Both the position numbers and the translations under genes were made by a program. Positions 18,401 to 35,689 of a stretch of 64,000 nucleotides of DNA are shown here, piece after piece. The DNA comes from Enoplosus armatus (Eukaryota > Chordata > Actinopteri > Centrarchiformes > Enoplosidae). The notes beneath the pieces were generated by a model. That model was given only the letters and a program-made list of their open reading frames with translations, searched no databases and was not told the DNA's origin. The stretch is from positions 23,263,108 through 23,327,107 of the forward strand of contig NC_092184.1 in NCBI RefSeq assembly GCF_043641665.1, written 5' to 3'. How positions within the stretch are numbered: position 1 is the first letter of the stretch; every line of letters begins with the position of its first letter.

Positions 18401-19042
18401 ATCTGAAATTGACATTGATTACTGTGTTAAAAGTGAGGTTGCAATGATAATTGTAAAATTTACAAAATCTTTGCATCAAATTGATCCCATAGACATCCAG
18501 TAATACGTCCAAGCTAAGCTAATCTTCTCACTGCAGGCAGAGACATTAAAAAAACCTTTATATGAGTCTGGTTAAATCATCTAAAGCAGGAAGGGGATAC
18601 TAATAGTCATAGAGTGCGTCACGTCCTCTCCTTTTGCCCTCTCTGTAGCCATTCTTGCTTTTTGTCTTCCACCTCCTCCACACATGCATCCACCAGTGAT
18701 TTAGTGCTGTTGTGATTTACCTCCTCTCTCTCTCTCTCTCCTTGTCCTCCCCTCCAGTTCCTGCTGTTGCTTGGCTGCTTTGCTCTTTTCTGGTCTCTCT
18801 ACTTCACACTGGAGGTCACACTGGCCCACATGGACCTCAGGGGCCTTCTCTGCCTGCGCAGGAGACGGGGAGGACACCGGGCCAGGAGGGGGCACAGAGG
18901 GAGAGGAGTGGAGGAGGTGGTGGGAGACGACGAGGAGGAGGACGGGGAAGAAGAGGAGCGGGACTCTGGGGTGGAGTTGCAGGCGGTGCTGGACTCCGAA
19001 GCCAAAGTGTCTCTTTTAAATGGAGGGCGGTTGGCAACATAG
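6615..19042 (+). CDS. pcsk7: proprotein convertase subtilisin/kexin type 7
   Basis: A calcium-dependent serine endoprotease of the trans-Golgi that cleaves proproteins after basic residues. Coding exons: 6676..6924, 7298..7540, 8703..8837, 9368..9533, 9661..9751, 9977..10031, 10214..10352, 10527..10627, 12896..13063, 14183..14287, 14419..14521, 16906..17062, 17272..17366, 17563..17668, 17909..18026, 18758..19042. All joins keep frame and give 771 aa (human about 785). Order: signal peptide, prodomain ending RSKR (146-149), S8 catalytic domain with Asp195, His236 ([10 protein letters not shown]), oxyanion Asn337 (ASGNGG) and Ser414 (GTSAAAP), P domain, and a transmembrane segment at about 678-699. 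The start ATG at 6676 has a good Kozak context and is followed by a hydrophobic leader. The cytosolic tail is Arg-rich, then strongly acidic. The best match is PCSK7 rather than furin, because of the membrane anchor and the SWGPDDDG and [10 protein letters not shown] stretches. Confidence 0.95.
10447..10518 (+). repeat. (TG)36 microsatellite at a pcsk7 3' splice site
   Basis: An uninterrupted TG run ends only eight bases before the start of pcsk7 coding exon 8 (10527). It occupies the position normally taken by the polypyrimidine tract; the intron ends TGTGTGGGTTGCAG. Confidence 0.95.
10643..10720 (+). repeat. (CA)n microsatellite just after pcsk7 exon 8
   Basis: A mostly pure CA run begins about 15 bases after the exon 8 donor (10628). 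It is the reverse complement of the TG run on the other side of the exon, so the pair could form a long RNA or DNA hairpin around the exon. Confidence 0.95.
10721..12895 (+). other. pcsk7 intron 8 (counting coding exons), no gene seen
   Basis: About 2.2 kb of intronic sequence with only short chance open frames. It contains no recognisable element beyond the CA run at its start. Confidence 0.6.
13836..14090. mobile_element. degenerate short DNA-transposon-like repeat in a pcsk7 intron
   Basis: The left end (TTGATTATTTTGTTTTGATT) and the right end (AATCAATTAATTGACTAATCG) are near-inverted. The interior has the GCTTGTTTTGTCCAGCAAAG and GTTCAATTTACAATGGAAA signature. The same signature occurs at 52703-53007. 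This resembles a dispersed percomorph family with TGATTAATCGATTA-type ends. Family assignment is from memory. Confidence 0.55.
14610..14655 (+). repeat. (CCCT)n pyrimidine repeat
   Basis: Tandem CTCCCTCC-type units lie within the pcsk7 intron after the exon ending at 14521. Confidence 0.85.
15014..15055 (+). repeat. (GT)n microsatellite
   Basis: A pure GT run in a pcsk7 intron. Confidence 0.95.
15427..15468 (+). repeat. (TG)n microsatellite
   Basis: A second pure TG run in the same 2.4 kb pcsk7 intron (14522-16905). Apart from these repeats I see no gene in that intron. Confidence 0.95.
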
Positions 19043-19985
19043 CACTGAGCCAGATGATGGGTTTAAAACCTCTCACTGTCTGTGCTCATGGGACTTCTCA
19101 GGCTTTCACCCTCTCCTCCTCACCCACCCAGCCTCCAGTCAACCTTATCTGTGGTGGTGGTGGTGGGGGTCACAGTGTGGACTGCAGATGGACTTGACTG
19201 AAGAGCGGACTCTTTGCTCTGCATTCTCCAAACACGTGGCCTTGAATGAAAAATCTGTGTTTATGCCGTGACAGTACGTGTGGGAGTGTGTATGTGTGTT
19301 CTGCTACAACTGTCCCTCTAACAAATGTCCTCATAAGGAAAGAAAAATGAACAAAATCCTCCCATAGTGAGGATATTTTGTCACCCCCGGAGTTACATTT
19401 CATCAGGGTTAGGTTTGGGTTCAAGCATGTGCTGGAGAGGGACCTAGTAGGGTTTAATGTCCCAGTACAAGTGCATGTTGTACATGTTGTATGTCTGTCT
19501 GCAGTCTGTATGTAAATGTTTACCCAAAGAGGAACTGAGCTTACAGATTGGTGGACACTTTACGGACACCTTTGGCGTCTTTTAATCAAGAAACACGTGA
19601 AAAAACGTGATGTGCACTAGAGGAATGTATGAATCTGCTGTGTGTGTGTGTGTGGGTGTGCTTGCAATATGCAAGGTCTTCCTTGAAAAAGTGTCCTCAA
19701 ATGTGAGGTTCTTAGAGCGTACTGATGTATTTTAAGAATAAGATTTATTTTCTGAGGTGTTATTTGATGCATTTGATTTTTAAGTCTGGGGTTATTATCT
19801 GTGGGTTATCAACCAACTACTGCTGAAAACTTGAAGTGGGATTTTCAAGTGTGGGATTTGTATATGTATTTTTTTATGAAGTGTAATATATACACAATGT
19901 GTGCCTGCCATACAGATATATACCAACTGTGTTTAATGATTTATACAAAGTGTTTTTAAGAATGTATTAAAGAGTTCTAATTTTT
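19043..19985 (+). other. pcsk7: pcsk7 3' UTR
   Basis: Sequence after the pcsk7 TAG stop with no coding potential. An ATTAAA polyadenylation signal at 19966-19971 is the likely end. The tagln 3' end lies about 600 bases further on, on the opposite strand, so the two genes are tail-to-tail. Confidence 0.55.
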
Positions 19986-20586
19986 TAATGGAAAGTAGTG
20001 TTTGGAGTGAAGTTGGAAGTCACAGGTGATCTGAAAGATAAAAGACTGCTGATGGAATATCATCTTTTAGACACAAAGTCACACACTTTGAGAACATAAT
20101 TGTGGTTGTGTGAAGTTTCTATATGTGTGGTGTAGGAAAGGCAACTTTTTACCACGTTCACCATTAGTTTAGCCTGTTAACATGCTAAAATTCAATTCAA
20201 CATTTGCAATTATTTGGTAATCATTCCCTAAAACTACACAGCTAGCATAGCTAAATAACTCAAATTGAATTCAAATTTAAAACAACAAAGCTATAACATT
20301 TTTGGAAGACAGCGCACATACTTTCAAATGTAAAAGGATGGGTTCAGATTTTTCTACAAGTCTATGGTAACACGCCCATGAAAAGAGTTACTTGTCGCTG
20401 TTTTCCTGTCTGAAGAGATCCCTTTTTAGCACAACTCCAATGAAAGAGGTGCATATTTGCTCAGACACAGTATTGTGGATTTTGACCCACTTAGCCTGTC
20501 CTAAATAGTGGTAGTAACAGAAAGATCCAGTGTATGAGGTACCCAGAATCACAAAGTCAATTCAGAGATGTATTTCAAAGTCATTA

Positions 20587-21085
20587 TTTAATAAGACAAT
20601 GTACAAAAATATTGGCGCTGATACAGCAGGCGTAGCGTTGTGGGAAGTTGTAGGTGAAAGCTGGCCAGATGAAACTGGTCAGTTATCAATAATATGCTTG
20701 CCATTTCTTAAACCTCTTAGAAGGACAGAACAGCTTGACTTTGGCACACGGCCATCTTGGTGTTTTTACCTCCAAGGCAATACATTGGTCATTTTTGTGG
20801 TTACTATTTCCGCTTAAGACTACAAACATTCAGTTGTACTGGTCCTAACTGCAGTGGGAAGAACTAAGCATGGTGAGCTCTGTGATGGTCACCAGTGCAA
20901 GCATCTATATAAAGGGGTTCAGGGCAAGTGTCAAGACCAGGAAGTAGGGGGTACTTGTTAGTAAGAAACTAAATTCTAAAGCAAAAAAGGTTTTATGATG
21001 AAAGGGGAGTTGTAGTTGACCAGTTAGACGCTTACAGGCTCTAAGAAGGTGTAACGGGCTGAAAAGGTTCTGTGGCTCAGTGATT
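20587..21085 (-). other. tagln: tagln 3' UTR
   Basis: Sequence downstream of the tagln stop on the minus strand. ATTAAA on the minus strand (TTTAAT at 20587-20592) is a possible polyadenylation signal. The extent is inferred. Confidence 0.4.
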
Positions 21086-27129
<6,044 letters not shown>

Positions 27130-27260
27130 TGTGTGAAGGTAAAGGTCAGTTCTCTGCTGGCTACTAGTGCACCGTGTGGGGTGAGTGTGGATGCTTGACT
27201 GAGTGTTTGTATATGCTTCACAGGGACCTCCCTCTCAAAAATGCTGGCTTAAAAGGAGCA
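27130..27260 (-). promoter_or_regulatory. tagln: tagln core promoter and probable non-coding first exon
   Basis: On the minus strand a CCTTTTAAG TATA-like element (about 27250-27258) precedes about 100 bases. These end at a strong donor (CACACA|GTGAGTATAC) with the last exon base at 27130. Splicing from here to the acceptor before 22070 would complete the tagln 5' UTR. The exon itself is inferred from the donor, the TATA-like element and the CArG boxes just upstream. Confidence 0.55.
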
Positions 27261-27284
27261 GATGAGGCAAGATGACTTCACTAG

Positions 27285-27350
27285 TCTACTGAGAGAGAGA
27301 GGGAGAGAGAGAGGGAGAGGGAGGAGGAAGGAGGGAATGTGACGGAGAAT
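27285..27350 (+). repeat. GA-rich simple repeat in the tagln promoter
   Basis: GAGAGAGAGGGAGAG-type purine runs sit between the TATA-like element and the proximal CArG box. Confidence 0.85.
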
Positions 27351-27388
27351 AGGATGGAGAGAAGGGAAGGAAAAAAAGGAAACTTCAT

Positions 27389-27398
27389 CCTTAAAAGG
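27389..27398 (-). promoter_or_regulatory. CArG box (proximal), SRF site of tagln
   Basis: CCTTAAAAGG is a perfect CC(A/T)6GG serum response factor site, about 140-180 bases upstream of the inferred tagln transcription start. Confidence 0.75.
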
Positions 27399-27468
27399 GC
27401 ATGGCCTTTCAGCAGCTCCCTCTCCCTGTCTGTGCGTCTCTTCCCCTCACGTCTAGTTAAAAGCCCAG

Positions 27469-27478
27469 CCTTATTTGG
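27469..27478 (-). promoter_or_regulatory. CArG box (distal), SRF site of tagln
   Basis: CCTTATTTGG is a second perfect CArG box, 80 bases beyond the first. Paired CArG boxes at about -150 and -270 are the known hallmark of the mammalian SM22-alpha promoter. Confidence 0.75.
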
Positions 27479-29229
27479 GTAGAGCTGCTCCATGTAGAAG
27501 AGAGACGGCAGCCAGGCAGGCAGGGTTGGTTTGGTCAGCAGGAATTCTCCAAATACTTTCACCGCGTCCCTCCTCGTTCAAAGTAGCAGCGAGATGGTGA
27601 GGGAGGGGATGGGGCTGATGGAAAGTGGGAGAGGGAGGAGTAGAGATGGAGGGAGAGAAGAGATGGGACTTAGAGAAAATGCAGAAAGAGACACTGGGTG
27701 TGGAAAAGAGATTCAGAGAAAGAATTAAGGTATTGGTCCTGTCCCATTGTAGGGAAGGAACAATGTCCACACGTGGTTTTTGCACAATGTGGAGAGAAGA
27801 GAGGAGGTGATAGGAATAGGGAGAGGAGAGAAGAGGAAGAAGGAGGAGAGGGGAGGAAGAGGATGAAGGAGAAGAGGAGTGGAGAGACAGAAATCGATGG
27901 AGTGAGGAGGAGTAACAGAGTCATCATCATTCAGGCAGAGAACTCCTTGTAAGTCCTGGGTCCTCTTTAAGAGCTGCACCCACTGTGTGTGTGTGTGTGT
28001 GTGTGTGTACCCCTCCACCACCACTCATGACATTTCCATCACTTCCATTCCATTACAGACACCTTTTGGCACAGCACTCCTGCTTCAATAGAGAGGTGTT
28101 ATAACTGCAGTTGGCTTCACTCCCTCAGTAGAAAGCTTGAAGTTAAAGAGATGAGACACTCATTCGTATCCACCTTCACTCTAACACATGCTGTACGTAG
28201 GATTCATATAGACAGAGCAGTGAAATCAGATTGCATTCTTGAAAACAATTCTCAATGATTAAGTTACACACTTAAATTGAACCTAACTATGAATCTATAT
28301 CATTTTGAATATTCTCTAAAATAATTAGCTTTGCAAGGCCAGAGAGGTTTTCTCTTGAACAAAAAAGTATTTTGCAGTGTGTACAAAACTGTGTTCATGT
28401 GTGCATGAAGTAAATGATGAACATTTGCCTCATAATCAGGAGGAGAAGGAGTAATTCCTTTGTGATATTAAGAAATGAAACCTCGCCAATGTCACAGATT
28501 TCAAATTGTCTCATCTGTCTTTCCATTTTTGGTTCTGTAATATTCAGTGCCATATGGCTGCGGTCTTCTCATTAAATCCTGCTTGGATCGGCTGTAAGTA
28601 GATCAGAGCCAGATGTTGTTGCACACATTTTTATTGGGTGTGTGTTTATGTGATTGATTTTCCTTTGATAGTTGACAAAAACTATGGCATTTAAAATGCA
28701 TAAATTAAAACAAATCAAACAAAGAAATGACGTGAATATTCATATTGTCATATGTATTTCCTTCTTATGCATGTATTTTAACCCTGTCTCCTGTAAATGT
28801 GATTCATCTGATCTGCAGAGGCAAACATGTTGATACTAAACGTCGGTAAAATGTTCACTGACAACATATGTCATCTGTCAAAATATCCAATCTTGCAATA
28901 CAATCCACTCGTAGCAACAACAGCATTATTCAACTTTTTTACGGTTATCGTTAAGCACTCACTGCTCTTGGTTAAGGTTAGGGAGTCAAGTTTTATTTTG
29001 CTTAGACTTCACTTTCCTAAATCACAAAACACACCCTGATTATCAACATTTAACCGAAACCACGATCCTTTCCTTACTTTAAACAAAGTGCTTACTCTCT
29101 TGCAAAAAAGTTCACTATAGTAATGAACTACAATTTTGAAGTTCATGTACTTACGCGTTTCCATTTTTGTTGCTTCATAGTTCTTCTTAACTATATTTAT
29201 TTGACAGGTACTGTGGTTGTATAGTCAGT

Positions 29230-29345
29230 TTGGCCCATGTCCCATCCGCTAACTGACCTATACTGCAGCCAGCCACCAGGGGGGCGATCGAGATGTTTTG
29301 GCTTCACTTTTGGGGAGCTGTTATGTCGTTCATCTGTATATACAG
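29230..29345. mobile_element. short interspersed repeat fragment
   Basis: The text GGCTTCACTTTTGGGGAGC and TATATACAGTCTATGG is, as far as I recall, a very common motif pair in percomorph introns. It abuts the inverted-repeat element that follows. Confidence 0.45.
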
Positions 29346-29384
29346 TCTATGGTCAGTCCATTATAAGGCTACAGCAAGCAGTCA

Positions 29385-29560
29385 GTTAGCTTAGCATAAA
29401 GACTGGAAACAAAGGGGGAAACAGCTAGCCTGGCTCTGTGCAAAGCTAACAAAATCTACCTACCAGCGCCTCTACAACTCTCTTTTGTTTAATACATACA
29501 AAAACCAACATGTAAACAACAAGCTACCAGTTTCCAGTCTTTGTGCTAAGCTAAGCTAAC
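29385..29560. mobile_element. MITE-like element with terminal inverted repeats
   Basis: The left end reads GTTAGCTTAGCATAAAGACTGGAAAC. The right end is its near-perfect reverse complement (GTTTCCAGTC...GCTAAGCTAAC). The 176-bp unit has no open reading frame, as expected for a non-autonomous DNA transposon. The sequence resembles a family abundant in percomorph fish. Confidence 0.75.
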
Positions 29561-30499
29561 ATTATCTGGCTTTAGGTTAAGATTAAACGGACAGTCATAT
29601 CTATTATATCAATCTTCACATCTAACTCTCAGCAGGAAAGCGAATAATATTTCCCAAAATGTTCCTTTTAAAGTCACAACATAAAACCACCAGCCAACGC
29701 TTCCTGCTACCTTTTTACTGGAAGTACTGGTACGTCTAAACGCACTCGCATGTGTGTGTGTGTGTGTGTGAAAGTGTGTGCAGCATGTGTGTGCAAGCTG
29801 CTCCTACATCATGTGTTTATTCAACTGAAGGAATTTACTTGGTCTGCCTGTGGTTTATATTCATTTGTGATGAGCTTCCATGAAAGGCACTTGTTTACAG
29901 TATTATACAATACTGTCATAGGCCAAATGCTAGCAATGGCAGCGTTATGACCCAATGTTATCATTCCCAAATTATATCAAAGCCTCTGACTGCCACCTAT
30001 TTCCATTCATGGTGTGTGCGTGTGTGTTTGTGTGTGTGTCGAGTTAAAATACATACCAATTTTGAAAATACCTGTCAAATAGACTTTTATGTCCAAATGA
30101 ATAAAAAAAGTCCCACTTCCTGTACACAGTCATAGTAGTTATGGTAGTTTATTCACAGGCATTCTCATATATATTTTAATGATGCAAATACTTCCTGATG
30201 TGTGACTTTCTGTTTTCATGCTATGCAAAAATATAAGTGTGCCCTTCTTTGTGTTTCATAAATGCCTGCATACACGTTCACCAGTCTATGAGTGTACAAC
30301 TTATCTTGTTTATCTCTACTGCAGGGGGTTCTTAAACTATGGGGGCTTGTCCCACGATAGGTCACAAACTTACGTCCGGTGGGTCAATATGTGACAAAGA
30401 ACACTATTTTTTTTTTTTCATGAATCAGGATTTCAGTGGAGCGAGGAAAAATGGATTCACTTAAGGTCCTGGCGTCAGAACATGTAAGTAGCTGGTGTA

Positions 30500-32687
30500 T
30501 TACTCATCCATGTCGGGGTACAGTATGTAACCAGTAAAGATGTTGTACTGCAGGTGTTTACAGAGCTTCCTCCCAGACATCAGCTCCATGTAGACCTGAT
30601 CGCCTCTCTGCATCTCCAGCGTCACAACCTGAAAGCACACACAGTGAACTGTCGTGATTCACGTAACTGTAAAGTTTGATCACTAGATTTGTTTGTAGCA
30701 ACCATTTGTGGAATCACGTTACGTCGCTCTAGTTAAACAATCAGGTGCTTTTTCACTTCCTACCTGACTGGCACTGTCTTCACCATCTTCTCTATTGTTC
30801 TCCCACACGCTCACCGTCGCCTTCCCATTCTTCATCAACTGGACCTACAGACACAACAAGACACAAAATTAAGGTACAAATGACTTGCTAAAGCTATTCT
30901 GATATCACACATTTGCTAATCTATCTGGTTTGTTTACTTTATGGTAGAGGCGCTCATCCCTCTCCACAAATGAGTAGACGGTGTAGGAAAAGACATAAAC
31001 TCCAGGACGAGGGGCAGTGAAGACACCTGGGGAGGGAGGTGAAGAGTTAGTGGAGCTGTAGTGATGTATGTTTTACATGAGGCTTTAATTTAAAATGGTG
31101 GGTAAAACTTTCACAAGTCATTTGAGTTTTGATGTGTGTGTGTGTGTGTGTTTCCTACCCAAAGAAGGGTTATATCCATTGCCATGGTTGAGAGTGACGG
31201 TGGAGTAGGGGATTGGCACATTAGTATTGAAAGGACCAAAGCAACGTTCAGTAGTTTCAGGAATTGTGATGGCAATATTTGAATCCATGGTTGCTTTGAA
31301 GGCAACCTTGACACCATCTGAGATTCAGAGAGGGAGAGTTATTGTAATGTATAATGAAGCTCAGTGTCCACAAGAGATTTTTGAAACATAAGTTTTGTGT
31401 GAGTGTTGCCAGATATGTTGGTCTTAATCTACCATCCATCACTGTGAGTGTGTTTACCTGTGAGCGCCTGTACTCTGCTATTCAGCGTGCTGATGCCATG
31501 CCACAAATATTTAATCCTTATGTAAGTATCCTCTTCTATTTGGTACATGTCGTTGGCTGCACAGCAGCAGCCACGCTGGCGATTGAAAGTGCAATTGCAG
31601 TCCCACTTGTCACAGGTCAGAGGCCCCTTCCATTGAACTGGAATAGGATGGACGAGCGGTGAGAAATTAAAAAGGGAAGAGGGGGGGGACAGAAGGTTAA
31701 GTGAGAGACAAGTTCTACATGGAGGGCAGAGACGTGTAACTGCGCAATTTTGAAGCAGGATGTTGCTGCAAATGAACATGCTTGCTTTGTCCACTTTGTC
31801 TGAGTAAATTAAAGTGGCAATAGACAACTTTTCCCCGTAGCGTTTCCAAGTGGTATTATTGTTGGCGCCACTGTGGCAAAGCCAACTGGACCGCTTTTCG
31901 TTTTCCTCAGAGCTTCCAACAGCACAGGACACACTGCCCAGCAACTGTCCAAAGCAAGAAACAACCGTAAGGATCCCACTTTGAACGAGACACCCCGATC
32001 TCAGTGCAGCCGATATCATTAATAAGTAGGCATGTTTCGTTTTTTACTGATCTAGTAGAAAGACTGCCAACTGAATGTCGGTCTGGAACCCTCTCATGTC
32101 CTGCAGCTCTCTTCACAGTTACTCCAATGTTACCTGGGGATAGCTACCAATAGTGCTATTCTCTTTTTATGGGGGTGGAGGTGCATTATCACCTTTATCG
32201 ACAGTTGACAGTGAAGAGGCCGACAGGAAACAGGGGCAGGGAGTGGGGGTAAAGCCACCCCTGGGTAAAGCCCTATCCTCTTTCTGTTTTGGTTGCAGTG
32301 GAAGCAGTGGAAGTGGAAGCTTAAAGGGAACCAATCTAAACGCCGATGGGGTCATTATTCTGTAGCCAGTACATTGTGCAATCAACATTTACTTCATAGT
32401 GATAAGTTTAAGCAAAAAAATTCACCCTAACCCACTTTAAAGTTAAAAAAGCACAAATTTGGGTTGTATAGCAATCACAAAAGACGTAACGTTAAAGGTG
32501 GATAATATGAACCATGAATATGAAATGTATATGTATATACTGTGTGGATGAGCGCTGGATGAAAGGGATAAAGTTTGTGTGCCTTACGTGCAGCCTGTTT
32601 CAGTATCTCAGAGGTGGTGGACTGGGCCTCCACACGACCACAGAGAAACAGCGACCCCAACAGGAACAAAGCCGGTAGTACAACCAT
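30500..32687 (-). CDS. secreted C1q-domain protein A (six exons)
   Basis: Exons on the minus strand: 32588..32687, 31458..31637, 31159..31317, 30938..31026, 30764..30844, 30500..30628. They join in phase and give 245 aa. A signal peptide (residues 1-21, ending GRVEA) is followed by a Cys-rich stretch at about 41-56 (CDKWDCNC and GCCCA) and a short helical linker. A C-terminal C1q/TNF-like domain starts at about residue 95 (VKVAFKATMD, RCFGPF, GVFTAPRPGVYVFSYTVYS, FTGYILY). There is no collagen repeat, so it is cerebellin/C1q-like rather than C1q chain or CTRP-like. Such proteins form secreted trimers. Unlike the three neighbours, its C1q domain is split over four exons. The precise family member and function are unknown to me. 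Confidence 0.85.
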
Positions 32688-33086
32688 CTGAAAAAAGACG
32701 TGTTCAGTATTGGATCAGTCTTGGATTGAAAACCAGAGAAGCTGAATGCTCAGAGCAGTGTCAGGAATCTCTTAAAGGACACACATGAACAAACGATAAT
32801 AAATAAAAGAATGAAATAATGTTTTCATTTAAATGCTGATGGAACAATTGTTTATGTAACCCAGACATCTACAAAATTAGCCTGGTTTTAATCTATATAT
32901 CTAGACCTGCAAATCACCAAATCAATGTTTACTAGGAAACTCAAACAAACCTGCTCTGAATTAGCCAAACAGGACAAGGTTAGCTGTCTGCCCAGCATCA
33001 AACAACAAAGCACCAAGTTAACAAGCACAAAACAAGTTCAAACACCACACAGCTGAAAAACACAGATATCTGTCTGGACCAAAACA

Positions 33087-33210
33087 GAGTTAAAAGACGA
33101 GTGAATACTAGACTTACAAGAGGCCAGAAACACAACTCATAGTGGGATGCCCATGTTGTTATGTGTCTGCTGGATGTGCAAGTAGATATTTGCTTGCTAA
33201 CAGGTTAGTC
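33087..33210. repeat. dispersed repeat, copy 2
   Basis: The text GAGTTAAAAGACGAGTGAATAC ... CTGCTGGATGTGCAAGTAGA ... TTTGCTTGCTAACAGGTT aligns with 35736-35852. In reverse complement it also aligns with part of 60880-60920. Confidence 0.6.
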
Positions 33211-33823
33211 TCAACAACTTAACAAGCCATATTCGTTTCTGTAGGTTTGTTTTTGACTCTTTCTGCCACTAGTGGACAGAAGTCTCTAAATACAGGCTTA
33301 AATTATTACATGGAATAATGAGTAATTGATATAAAGATAAAATAACTTATAATAATAAATTACAGGAATTATAGATAACACAACTGACTGGGGTACATAA
33401 TCTAACAATAACTCCAGATGTGTTACATTTTCTGTCAAACCCAACCTGCAGAATTCGTTTTTTGTGTCACAAAACCACATCAATCATCACACCCAATAAT
33501 TTGCAAAACATATTTGAGAGAGAAAAGACAAAGCTATAAAACTCTTCACAGTCTTTATCAAGGCAGTTGCATTGGTTGGTGGTTGACAGCCAGAGTGACC
33601 AATTTTGGACCATAGTTATAGTTGGTGAGAGCTCTGTACAGACAGAAACATAAAACTTACTGTTTTTTGTTCCTCCCTCTCCTTGTTCAGAAAGACTACG
33701 TCAAGTTCTTGTGAGTTTGTGAAACTGAGGGTTTTAAGCAGAGGATGGTTTTAGCATCTTATTGATGCACTTCAGGTGATCCTCCCCTTGAGGAGGTGAA
33801 TGACAGAAGCTCCGCCTCCTCAC

Positions 33824-33825
<2 letters not shown>

Positions 33826-33864
<39 letters not shown>
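33826..33864 (+). repeat. (CA)n microsatellite
   Basis: A pure CA run in the intergenic region. Confidence 0.95.
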
Positions 33865-33867
<3 letters not shown>

Positions 33868-35689
33868 TTCACAGCAAAAACAGAGCCACGTACGCCCCCC
33901 GTGTCACAGTGCACAGTAGATGGTTTTCCTTTAGTGTGAAAGAACAAGCACCTTTCAGGACCCTTTTGTTGGGACCATAATACACTTTATTGGGACAGCA
34001 AGATCTGGTTGCCATCCTTCTACAGGACACCAGCTGATATGGAGAACGTTGTTGTCCCTGAGGATATAATGGTCTACAGACGAGAAGACAAAAGAAGCTG
34101 ATAGGAAAGTGTTATCAGCCCATCGATAAAGACCCAGATTTCAGAAGAAAATACAACGACGCCTGGTTCTCATGCTGAAAGAGAGAAGTGATATTGCATG
34201 TTCCCATGATTACTTTCCCTTCGAATATTGTTGGAAACCTAGATGTATTGATTGTGGTTTGTTGTGGGTGGATAGTTACTCGGCTAAAGTGGACTCCATT
34301 TATTTAATAATAAGTCACGAAGCCATTAACAGGAACGGCTCGGTGTTGCCTTCTTTCATCTTGTTTTTCAATGACGGATTCAAAGAAAGTCAATTTCTGA
34401 ACGACATTCAAGCTTTGTGTTGCACAAACAAAGAAGCACGGGAGCCATCTTAATCCTGATTAAGTCATTTTGTCTATCCTCTCTGTGGAGCTGTGGGTAA
34501 ATATTGCCTCATGTCCCTATGTTTAGAAGGAAAAAGGCAGTTATTTGGGAGAAATTTGGTAATGGAAGCACTTTTAACTTTGCATTGTGGCTTATAACCT
34601 TAGAGCCAAGTGAAGTCACGGCTGAGTATCCACAGAGAAAAAAAGAGGGAAATTGATGGAAAATTAGACAATGATAAAAGAGTCTGGTGATATTCATGCA
34701 TAAATCACAACCTGCTGACTCTCTGCAGGAGTACTGGAGGTTTTCTGACGTGTGTGACATACGTAGAGAGCTCAAAACAAAATGACAGTTGTTGTTCCTC
34801 TAGTCCTATTAGATAACAGGGTGTTTCCTGTGTTGACAGATGCTTTTAAAGTTGTCTTGGCTCAGGTGGCAGTGCATTGTCTGTGTTTGTTATGATGGCC
34901 CACCTGCATGTATGGAGTCCCAAGTCCTGACCTGGTTCTTCACATAGCCTTATCTGCTAGATAGAGGCCATGGTGTATCCGGTGTTATTATGTCTGCTTT
35001 GCACACACCTCTTGAAAGCAGCCCGGTCCTCGAGGTGATTTATATAACAGCATGGGATAAAAGTGAAATGAGCTGTGCCCTGGCCTCAGATGTGATTTCA
35101 AACCAGACCTTTGAATTACTGCATAATGGTGAAAATAAAAGAGTTACTCAGTCTTTCTGAGATTGTTTGATATGAAGGTGAAAAAAGTTTATTTTCCTGT
35201 GATGAAGCCATCAGCAAGTGGCCATGTCTTGTCACAAAAACCTTCAAATGGTTTAAGATTACTGAACTTTTCCAAGGAAAATTACTTACTTCCTTATTGC
35301 CCTTCATATCCCACTGCTCTGTATGTAAAAAAATAAGAATTTCAAACTCAACCTCAAATCAAATTCTTTTGGTTAAAATGTTTTTTTTTCTGGCCTCATT
35401 AAAACTCCATATCTAGAGAAGTATTGAAGTGATAGCCTTTCCCTTTGCCACAAACGGGGCTTACACATTTTTTAAGGCTACCATTACGAGCTGTTACACA
35501 GGATTTTAAAGATAAGGATCTTTACATAACTCTTTATTTTGGTTCTACAGCCCGCAATTTTACTTTGTCTTCATCCGCAGAAGGCAGATGTGTTTTTCAG
35601 CGAAAAAGCTCTAAAAATGGACTGTATGCTACCGGCTCAGTACCAAACATCAGACAAAGTTAGAAACTAGCTGGTGGAGCACTTAGCGT

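Larger units (their letters stand above)
27490..30147. other. intergenic region between tagln promoter and C1q gene A
   Basis: No supported gene. The stretch 27600-27930 is strongly purine-rich on the plus strand and gives overlapping low-complexity frames on both strands. It also holds a GT run at 27985-28008 and an inverted-repeat element at 29385-29560. A TTTATT at 30148-30153 may be the minus-strand polyadenylation signal of C1q gene A. Confidence 0.5.

Noticed and set aside
27600..27930. Overlapping 60-105-codon frames on both strands
   Set aside because: They are low-complexity products of a purine-rich tract without splice or domain support.
34172..34453. 93-codon frame with several Cys residues
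   Set aside because: No domain, splice partners or homology that I recognise; likely chance in non-coding sequence.
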